Shown here: one piece after another, positions 58,162 to 64,000 of the stretch | Numbering within the stretch: position 1 is the first letter of the stretch | Layout of the letters: the number at the start of each line of letters is the position of its first letter | Source: JAYEIA01 sp964472505 | GTDB lineage: Bacteria; Bacteroidota; Bacteroidia; Bacteroidales; JAADGE01 | Assembly: GCA_964472505.1 (NCBI GenBank) | Contig: CAYYQW010000001.1 | Location: forward strand, 141,819-205,818 | Length of the DNA stretch: 64,000 bases | Direction of reading: 5' to 3' | Translations under genes and position numbers: made by a program | Notes under the pieces: generated by a model | What the model saw: the letters and a program-made list of their open reading frames with translations, nothing else | The model's database searches: none | What the model was told of the DNA's origin: nothing

Positions 58162-59484
58162 ATGGATGTAGTAATAAAAATTGCACAACTTATATTGAGT
58201 CTTTCCATACTGGTTATTTTCCATGAATTTGGCCATTATGCATTTGCCAAATTATTTAAAACTCGAGTAGAAAAATTTTATTTGTTTTTTGACCCTTGGT
58301 TTTCACTTTTTAAATTTAAAAAAGGTGAAACCGAATATGGCGTGGGTTGGTTGCCTTTGGGAGGTTATGTAAAAATCTCCGGAATGATAGATGAATCCAT
58401 GGATAAAGAACAAATGAAACAGGAACCCCAACCCTGGGAGTTTCGTTCCAAACCCGCATGGCAGCGCTTACTCATTATGCTGGGCGGCGTTATGGTAAAC
58501 TTTATTTTAGCCGGGCTTATTTATATAGCCGTGCTTTTCGTATGGGGCGAGGATTATCTGCCTGTTCAAAATGCGAAACATGGCATCGACGCCGATTCAA
58601 TAGCCTACGATATTGGCTTTATGGACGGAGATAAAATATTGGCCATCAATGGTAATGCCCCCGAACGTTTCACACAAATAGTACCCCAAATACTACTGAA
58701 TACTCCCGCTGAAATAACGCTCGAAAGAAACGGTCGTACGGAAAAACTTACCATAAACGACAGCCATATCGCTAAGATTATTCGCTCCAACGGTAAAAGT
58801 CAAATATTACGCCCTCGCATGCTGTTTGTGGCAGACAGTATTTTACCCGGCTCCAATGCAGATAAAGCGGGAATAAAAAAAGGCGACCGCTTTGTGGGCA
58901 TTAACGGCGAAAAAGCCGAATATTATGACCAATACACCGCTTATTTCTCAAAAAATCCAAACAAAAGCACTCAAATAAGCTTAATGAGAAATAATGACAC
59001 GGTAAAGCTGGAGCTAAGCCCCGACGAATCCGGCCGCATAGGTGTTGTTACCAATATGGGTAAACAATTTGAGTTTGCGCACAAAGATTATACGGCTTTT
59101 GAAGCTGTACCCGCCGGGCTGAGTAAAGGTGTTGAGCAAACCAAAGATTATCTCAAACAATTCAAATTAATGTTTAAACCGGAAACCGAAGCCTATAAAT
59201 CATTAGGGAGCTTTATTACCATAGGTAACCTGTTTCCCGGCCTTTGGGATTGGCAAAGCTTTTGGCTGCTGACGGCCTTTTTGTCAATCATCTTGGGTGT
59301 TGTAAATATTTTACCCATACCGGCTCTCGACGGCGGCCACGTTGTATTTGTGCTCTATGAAATGATTACCGGACGAAAACCGAGCGAGAAATTTTTAGAA
59401 TACGCGCAATTGGTTGGCTTTGTGCTTCTTATTTCATTGCTTATATTTGCATTGAGAAATGATGTTGTAAATAACTTTTTTTAA
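58162..59484 (+). CDS. rseP: RIP metalloprotease RseP
   Basis: A 440-residue site-2 protease. The HEFGH zinc motif is in the first helix (VIFHEFGHYAFAKLF). YGVGWLPLGGYVKISGM follows. Two PDZ-like domains are seen (about 130-215 with IGFMDGDKILAINGN, about 215-300 with NADKAGIKKGDRFVGINGE), then the second active-site helix NILPIPALDGGHVVFVLYE with the zinc-binding Asp. It cuts membrane-anchored substrates such as anti-sigma factors inside the membrane. That makes it a candidate for processing the FecR-type regulator at 13899, which is inference. Confidence 0.93.
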   Translation: MDVVIKIAQLILSLSILVIFHEFGHYAFAKLFKTRVEKFYLFFDPWFSLFKFKKGETEYGVGWLPLGGYVKISGMIDESMDKEQMKQEPQPWEFRSKPAWQRLLIMLGGVMVNFILAGLIYIAVLFVWGEDYLPVQNAKHGIDADSIAYDIGFMDGDKILAINGNAPERFTQIVPQILLNTPAEITLERNGRTEKLTINDSHIAKIIRSNGKSQILRPRMLFVADSILPGSNADKAGIKKGDRFVGINGEKAEYYDQYTAYFSKNPNKSTQISLMRNNDTVKLELSPDESGRIGVVTNMGKQFEFAHKDYTAFEAVPAGLSKGVEQTKDYLKQFKLMFKPETEAYKSLGSFITIGNLFPGLWDWQSFWLLTAFLSIILGVVNILPIPALDGGHVVFVLYEMITGRKPSEKFLEYAQLVGFVLLISLLIFALRNDVVNNFF

Positions 59485-59492
59485 TATCTTTG
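59485..59492 (+). promoter_or_regulatory. -7 box TATCTTTG of tatA
   Basis: TAnnTTTG match that overlaps nothing coding and ends 21 bases before ATG 59514. Confidence 0.6.
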
Positions 59493-59513
59493 AAAAAATA
59501 AAAATTAGAAACT

Positions 59514-59738
59514 ATGTATAATCTGTTTATAATAGCCGGCATGTTAGGCCCTTGGCAAGTAATACTTATCGTATTAGCATTATTGCTCCTTTTCGGAGGT
59601 CGAAAAATACCCGAACTCATGAAAGGCCTCGGGCAAGGAATGAAAGAATTTAAAAATGCTACAAAAGAAGATAAGGAAGCAAAAAAACAAGAAGAGGAAG
59701 AGGAAATCAAAAGCGAAAAGGAAAAAGAAAAAAAATAA
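59514..59738 (+). CDS. tatA: Twin-arginine translocase subunit TatA
   Basis: A 74-residue protein with a single helix (WQVILIVLALLLLFGGRKIP), the FGGRKIPEL hinge and an amphipathic helix (MKGLGQGMKEFKNA), followed by a charged tail of Lys and Glu. It forms the pore part of the Tat export system in the inner membrane. tatC is not in the window. The charged tail is coded by an A-rich stretch. Confidence 0.92.
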   Translation: MYNLFIIAGMLGPWQVILIVLALLLLFGGRKIPELMKGLGQGMKEFKNATKEDKEAKKQEEEEEIKSEKEKEKK

Positions 59739-59862
59739 TTACAGGCATCCAAAAACTTCATTGGCTTGCTATTCCTGTGGCAAAAGCACGGAAATTAAAT
59801 TGTTGAACGCTTAGCAATCGTGTTATCAAATTTCATTTAATATACAGAAAACACAAATAGTC

Positions 59863-60858
59863 ATGTATTTCAAAAATATTTTTGCAGCGGTTCTCCTCGC
59901 AGTTTTATTTTACGGCTGCGACGAAGATGCAGAAAGCCGCGTTTTTAAACACAATGCAGTAGGTACGCCCGGAGATATTCTCGTAGTAATGGGAGAGCCG
60001 CTTTGGGATGGTCTTGCAGGTGACACGCTTAAACATTTTCTGCAAGCAGACTATGAAGTACTTCCGCAGTCCGAACCAAAATTTCATTTGACACAAATAC
60101 CTCCGGCAGCTTTCGGAAAAACTACCAAACGAAGTCGCAACCTAATTCTGGTAAAAATTTCCAAAGAATTTGAAAAAACCGGTATAGCCGTTGAAAAGGA
60201 TACTTGGGCAAAACCTCAACTGCTTATCCGAATAAGAGCTAACAGCCAAGAAGAGCTCTTGGATATTATCGGTAAAAACGGAAATGCAATTACCGAACAA
60301 TTTGAGAAAGCAAGTTTGGAGCGACAAGCCATAGCTTTCAAAAACACAGCCAACAAAAAAGCAGTTTCAAAGCTGAATAAAAAGCTGAACATCTATATGA
60401 CCATACCGGCTCACTTCAAGTTAGCCAAAGAAACAGACAATTTTCTATGGATTCGGAACGAAACACCGAAACTCTCCCAAGGAATTCTGATATGGACATA
60501 TCCCTACACAAGCGAAAAGCAGCTTAGAAAAGACAAACTGCTGGAAGTAAGAGATTCAATAACCATGCGACAGGTTCCCGGGCCCAAACCCGAGACATCT
60601 TTTATGACCAGTGAAAAAAGGGTAATGCCGATTTACAAAACTCGAGAACTAAACGGTAATTATTGTGCCGAAATTCGCGGGCTGTGGCGAGTAGAGGGCG
60701 CCTTTATGGGCGGGCCGTTTGTGAATTATTCCGTGGTGGACGAAAAACGCAACCGTATTGTAACAGTTGATGTTTTTGTGTATGCCGGAATGCAGGATAA
60801 ACGCAATTTTATGCGCGAGGTGGAAGCCATTGCCAATACGTTAAAATTTAGCGATTAA
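59863..60858 (+). CDS. DUF4837 lipoprotein
   Basis: A 331-residue predicted lipoprotein (lipobox VLFYGC). The mature part matches DUF4837: GTPGDILVVMGEPLWDGLAG, TQIPPAAFGKTTKRSRNLIL, LWIRNETPKLSQGILIWTYP, NGNYCAEIRGLWRVEGAFMGGPF and VDVFVYAGMQDKRNFMREVE. The family is specific to Bacteroidota and has no assigned function. It ends one base before the gamma-carbonic-anhydrase gene, so they are co-transcribed. Confidence 0.85.
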   Translation: MYFKNIFAAVLLAVLFYGCDEDAESRVFKHNAVGTPGDILVVMGEPLWDGLAGDTLKHFLQADYEVLPQSEPKFHLTQIPPAAFGKTTKRSRNLILVKISKEFEKTGIAVEKDTWAKPQLLIRIRANSQEELLDIIGKNGNAITEQFEKASLERQAIAFKNTANKKAVSKLNKKLNIYMTIPAHFKLAKETDNFLWIRNETPKLSQGILIWTYPYTSEKQLRKDKLLEVRDSITMRQVPGPKPETSFMTSEKRVMPIYKTRELNGNYCAEIRGLWRVEGAFMGGPFVNYSVVDEKRNRIVTVDVFVYAGMQDKRNFMREVEAIANTLKFSD

Positions 60859-60859
60859 T

Positions 60860-61378
60860 ATGTCAATCATAAAACCCGTCAGAGGATTTATCCCCAAATT
60901 CGGAAATAACTGTTTTTTTGCCGAAGGCTCGGTCATCGTGGGTGATGTTATTGCCGGCGACGATTGCAGCTTCTGGTTCAATTGCGTAGTGCGCGGCGAT
61001 GTAAATTCCATTCGTTTGGGAAACAAAGTTAATGTACAGGACGGCGCCATTCTTCATACGCTTTATAAAAAATCAACCGTAGTTACGGGCAATAATGTAT
61101 CAATAGGCCATAACGCCGTAGTTCACGGTGCCGAAATAAGCGATAATGTATTGGTGGGAATCGGTGCTACGGTTTTGGATTTTGTCAAAATAGGCGAAAA
61201 CAGCATCGTAGCTGCCGGAGCTTTAGTAAAAACCGGAACCGAAATTGAGCCCAACAGTATATATGCCGGTGTGCCGGCCGTAAAAATAAAAGACATTGAC
61301 CCGGAACAAACCCGCAACATGATTGACCGAATTGCAAATAACTACACCATGTACGCCGATTGGTTTCGAGAGAAATAA
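60860..61378 (+). CDS. Gamma-carbonic-anhydrase-family protein (PaaY/YrdA-like)
   Basis: A 172-residue left-handed beta-helix protein. VRGDVNSIRLGNKVNVQDGA, VSIGHNAVVHGAEI (metal-binding His), VLVGIGATVLDFVKIGENSI and IYAGVPAVKIKDID make up the hexapeptide repeats and closing loop. Such proteins bind zinc or iron as trimers; some are carbonic anhydrases, others thioesterases or of unknown use. It follows the DUF4837 gene with a one-base gap. Confidence 0.85.
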   Translation: MSIIKPVRGFIPKFGNNCFFAEGSVIVGDVIAGDDCSFWFNCVVRGDVNSIRLGNKVNVQDGAILHTLYKKSTVVTGNNVSIGHNAVVHGAEISDNVLVGIGATVLDFVKIGENSIVAAGALVKTGTEIEPNSIYAGVPAVKIKDIDPEQTRNMIDRIANNYTMYADWFREK

Positions 61379-61503
61379 AACCTCCCCCGCCCTAACTTAC
61401 TTAGGCTTATTTGCCGGAATACAATCCGAGAATAGCTATATTTCGTGCGGTTTTACTGCATTTAAAAAATCCAAAGAGACATCTGAAAGAATAATCTAAA
61501 ATA

Positions 61504-61548
61504 TGCATTACGTAAAATGCAAAAATTAATTACAATTGCATTACATAA
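61504..61548 (+). repeat. Paired operator-like direct repeat before an AAA ATPase gene
   Basis: TGCATTACGTAA (61504-61515) and TGCATTACATAA (61537-61548) differ at one position and start 33 bp apart, about three helical turns. They end 14 bp before the -7 box. TGCATT/AATGCA also forms an inverted repeat at 61504-61521. Confidence 0.5.
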
Positions 61549-61562
61549 TAGGCATTTTTTAT

Positions 61563-61570
61563 TATATTTG
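61563..61570 (+). promoter_or_regulatory. -7 box TATATTTG of the second AAA ATPase
   Basis: TAnnTTTG match ending 19 bases before ATG 61590. It excludes the longer start at 61536, which would lie upstream of the promoter. Confidence 0.6.
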
Positions 61571-61589
61571 CCTTATAGAAAATGCAATA

Positions 61590-62783
61590 ATGGAAAAATT
61601 ATTTAACAGCTCTACAAAAAAAATTCAAGATACAAATCTTGAATTTAAGCGATTTATTATTCATAAATTAAAACGAGACAGAAGACTGATTGGGATAAAA
61701 GGGGCAAGGGGTTCCGGCAAAACTACTTTGTTATTACAATACATTAAAGAACATTTCGGAACATCAGATGAAGTATTGTACGTCAGTTTAGACAATATTT
61801 ATTTTTCAAAATACAAGCTCCTTAATTTAGCAAATAAATTTGCAAACTTGGGAGGCAAGTATCTCTTTTTGGACGAAGTACATAAATATCCCAATTGGTC
61901 GAAAGAACTAAAAAATATTTATGATGACTATCCGGAGTTAAAAGTATTTTTCACCGGTTCTTCAATTCTTGAAATCGACAAAAGTGAGGCTGATTTAAGT
62001 CGAAGAGCCATTATTTACGACCTTCCAGTATTATCTCTGCGTGAATTTATTGCACTGAAATATGGTATCGAAATCAAAGCCTTCTCTCTGCCTGAAATTC
62101 TCAATAATCACAAAGAAATTGCCGGAGAAATAAACAAAGCGATTAAGCCTGTTAAAGCATTCAACGAGTACAACAAACACGGGGCTTATCCTTTTTCCAA
62201 GGAGGCACAAGAAGATTATCCCATTCATCTGGAGCGCATCGTAAACCTGATGCTGGAAACTGATTTACCGGTGTTTAAAGATATAGACTACAGTTCAGTG
62301 ATGAATTTGAAAAAGCTGCTGCTTGCAATTAGTGAAAGTGTACCTTTCAAGCCAAATATCAGTAAGTTAAGTATAAATACAGGTGTAACGCGTGATACGC
62401 TTATAAAGTACTTGTCGTACCTTGAAAAAGCACAATTAATACTTTTACTGCGCAATAACACCTCAGGTATCAGCCGAATGGCCAAACCCGATAAAATATA
62501 CCTAAACAATGCCAATCTTCTGTATGCGCTTAGTCCGACTTCAGTAAACCCCGGTACAATACGGGAAACTTTTTTTTACAATCAAGTTTCAGCCATACAT
62601 AAAGTTGCGCTGCCCAAAAGTGCTGATTTCATTGTGGATAACAAATATACTTTTGAAATTGGCGAAAAAAATAAAGCAAAAAAGCAGATTGCAGGTATAA
62701 AGAATGCCTATATTGTTTCCGACAATATTGAATACGGTTTCAAAAATAGGATTCCTTTATGGATGTTTGGCTTTTTATATTGA
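61590..62783 (+). CDS. AAA_14/DUF4143-type ATPase (copy 2)
   Basis: A 397-residue paralogue of the ATPase at 34056-35234. It has Walker A IKGARGSGKTTLLL, Walker B KYLFLDEVHKYPNWSKEL, the sensor stretch FFTGSSILEID, then IYDLPVLSLREFIAL. A winged-helix-like part follows (ISKLSINTGVTRDTLIKYLS, YLEKAQLILLL) and a C-terminal nuclease-like region (KSADFIVDNKYTFEIGEK then KQIAGIKNAYIV) ends NRIPLWMFGFLY, which both copies share. The family role is unknown. A pair of operator-like repeats precedes the promoter. Confidence 0.83.
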   Translation: MEKLFNSSTKKIQDTNLEFKRFIIHKLKRDRRLIGIKGARGSGKTTLLLQYIKEHFGTSDEVLYVSLDNIYFSKYKLLNLANKFANLGGKYLFLDEVHKYPNWSKELKNIYDDYPELKVFFTGSSILEIDKSEADLSRRAIIYDLPVLSLREFIALKYGIEIKAFSLPEILNNHKEIAGEINKAIKPVKAFNEYNKHGAYPFSKEAQEDYPIHLERIVNLMLETDLPVFKDIDYSSVMNLKKLLLAISESVPFKPNISKLSINTGVTRDTLIKYLSYLEKAQLILLLRNNTSGISRMAKPDKIYLNNANLLYALSPTSVNPGTIRETFFYNQVSAIHKVALPKSADFIVDNKYTFEIGEKNKAKKQIAGIKNAYIVSDNIEYGFKNRIPLWMFGFLY

Positions 62784-62864
62784 CGCATGCTTGCTTCTGC
62801 GTAACATACAGCATAATTGTCGCCGGTTGCGAGATGCGCCGGCTCATAAAAAACATAAATTCAG

Positions 62865-63191
62865 CTAAGCCGCTTTACTGCTGAAATACAAACCGGTAAT
62901 TCCGATAAAGATCAAAGAAATAAAGAAAAGTCTGATAAAATCCGCCGATTCTTTAAAAAGTAACATACCGAAAACAGCCGTACCTATGGTTCCGATTCCG
63001 GTCCAAACGGCATAAGCCGTTCCCAAAGGTAAGCTCTTCAGCGCCAACGATAAAAAATACAAACCCAATACCATGCTAAAAACGGTAAACACGCTCGGCC
63101 AAAGTTTCGTCCAACCTTCTGAATACTTCATACCCACGGCCCAAGCCACTTCCAATATCCCGGCTATTGCCAAAAAAGTCCATGCTTTCAT
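62865..63191 (-). CDS. SMR exporter of the Gdx/SugE type (guanidinium)
   Basis: A 108-residue four-helix small multidrug resistance protein. The membrane-embedded Glu is present (GILEVAWAVGMKYSEGWTKL), and that block together with LGTAYAVWTGIGTIGTA is the Gdx/SugE rather than the EmrE type. Gdx proteins exchange guanidinium for protons. It is 12 bp downstream of the radical SAM gene, leaving no room for a guanidine riboswitch, so control must come from upstream of that gene. Confidence 0.87.
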   Translation of the reverse strand: MKAWTFLAIAGILEVAWAVGMKYSEGWTKLWPSVFTVFSMVLGLYFLSLALKSLPLGTAYAVWTGIGTIGTAVFGMLLFKESADFIRLFFISLIFIGITGLYFSSKAA

Positions 63192-63203
63192 AGCTCTGCA
63201 GAT

Positions 63204-64000
63204 TTAAAGTCCTCGTTCTTCGTCTTTTCGCAAGCCGGCTTGCTCGGGATTTTCAAGTACCCGGTCAATGGCCTGTAATAATTTTTCTTTATCTCTCCCC
63301 AATATTCCTTTCAAAACTAAATAATTGGAAGCATGGTCGCTTCTGAAAACTGTTTGCTTCAAATCAGTATTTTCCAAAAAAATGCGCATTTCTTCAATCA
63401 GTTCTTTTATGTTCAAAACCGAAAAATCACCCTTAAAACGCTCCTTAAAGTGCGCTTCTCCGTAAGGGAAACTTAAAACCAATGTTGAAAGAAATTCGGG
63501 TTGTACGGCATTCATCAGTTTTGCGGAATTCTCGGCATGTTGTCTGCTGAGTTCCTTTCCTCCCAAGCCGTTCAATATCATCAGCGAAAGCTTGATACCG
63601 GCTTGTTTGGCTTTTAGCAAGCCTTCTTTGGTCGATTCGAATGTTTCGCCTTTATTTACACGCATCAAAACCTCATCATCACCGGATTCCACGCCTACAT
63701 AAACCAAATCCAATCCGGCCGATTTCAGGGCTTTCAATTCATCCAAACTTTTAGATGCCAAATCTTTAGGCTTGGCATAAGCTGAGATGCGACGAATACC
63801 TTTCAATTGTGAATTGATTTCGGAAAGTATGGGTAAAAGCTTATCAGCTGATAAAACCAAAGCATCACCGTCAGCCAGAAAAACTTTCTTCGCCCCCAAA
63901 TCCAAGCGCACAGCACGTTGTATTTCCGACTTTATCTTTTCAAAGGGCTTTGTGCGAAAAGTTTTACCGGTGTACATCTCACAAAAAGCACAACGATTCC
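63204..64000 (-). CDS. Radical SAM protein, truncated by the window edge
   Basis: The frame is open to the edge: upstream of the internal ATG at 63977 it reads NRCAFCEMYTGKTFRTKP, which is the end of a CxxxCxFCxMY radical SAM motif, so the N-terminus lies outside the window. It has KVFLADGDALVLSADKLLPI, LDLVYVGVESGDDEVL and a long C-terminal helical part. It resembles the Elp3/MiaB-fold radical SAM proteins without extra domains. The substrate is unknown. It is followed by the SMR gene. Confidence 0.8.
   Translation of the reverse strand, partial: NRCAFCEMYTGKTFRTKPFEKIKSEIQRAVRLDLGAKKVFLADGDALVLSADKLLPILSEINSQLKGIRRISAYAKPKDLASKSLDELKALKSAGLDLVYVGVESGDDEVLMRVNKGETFESTKEGLLKAKQAGIKLSLMILNGLGGKELSRQHAENSAKLMNAVQPEFLSTLVLSFPYGEAHFKERFKGDFSVLNIKELIEEMRIFLENTDLKQTVFRSDHASNYLVLKGILGRDKEKLLQAIDRVLENPEQAGLRKDEERGL

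Noticed and set aside
63192..63203. Guanidine riboswitch before the Gdx-type exporter
   Set aside because: Only 12 bp separate it from the upstream gene, and no ACGR-loop hairpin pair is visible.

Overview
The window looks like chromosomal DNA of a Bacteroidota bacterium, most likely an anaerobic, Bacteroidales/Marinilabiliales-like lineage. The evidence is a low G+C content, an almost complete lack of Shine-Dalgarno sites, about twenty -7 boxes of the Bacteroidota form TAnnTTTG placed 11-51 bases before start codons, a FecR/DUF4974 anti-sigma gene, DUF4476, DUF4837, VIT/VWA and rSAM/lipoprotein families, and an AmmeMemoRadiSam locus. No rRNA genes or CRISPR array are present. One tRNA (Pro, anticodon CGG) and one likely 6S RNA are visible.

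Layout. 0.1-4.7 kb: two tandem lipoproteins with a radical SAM/SPASM enzyme, then a minus-strand pair (DUF364/DUF4213 protein and a fusion of a multi-spanning membrane region with a THEP1-like NTPase). 4.7-9.6 kb: an AT-rich accessory island with a UPF0175/DUF3368 toxin-antitoxin pair, an MNT/HEPN pair, a broken REP-associated transposase with hairpins, a short decayed copy of the DUF364 gene, an AlbA_2/ATPase gene and 66-bp tandem repeats. 9.6-13 kb: isocitrate dehydrogenase-like enzyme, HD-like protein, a TIR-transmembrane-lipocalin protein and a lipocalin lipoprotein. 13.2-19.4 kb: an ECF sigma/FecR locus whose targets are surface-repeat proteins; the same bipartite promoter (ATAGGGG-N17-GTTATA) precedes two of its units. 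19.5-22.3 kb: methyltransferase, muramidase-like lipoprotein, SUMF1-like protein, fluoride channel. 22.3-28.9 kb: one minus-strand run, coiled-coil protein, zapA, 6S RNA, rny, then four genes matching the Wbp route to a diacetamido-uronic acid sugar nucleotide.

29-47 kb: secreted proteins, tRNA-Pro, TolC, photolyase, AAA ATPase, VIT/VWA proteins, a second MNT/HEPN pair, remnants and palindromes, DUF4476 protein, M48 protease, CYTH protein, HAD phosphatase and glmM. 47-64 kb: SGNH hydrolase, flotillin/NfeD, a PID-CTERM-like micro-protein, the amrA-amrS-amrB (AmmeMemoRadiSam) cluster, ispE, accA, queE, a block with M23 peptidase, dxr, rseP and tatA, a DUF4837 lipoprotein, gamma-carbonic anhydrase, a second AAA ATPase, a Gdx-type SMR exporter and a radical SAM gene cut by the window edge.

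Most of the window is ordinary chromosomal background. The parts most worth a second look are the sigma/FecR regulon with its self-evident promoter motif, the membrane-THEP1 fusion, the rSAM/lipoprotein triplet, the TIR-lipocalin protein with a substituted catalytic position, and the 4.7-9.6 kb island.
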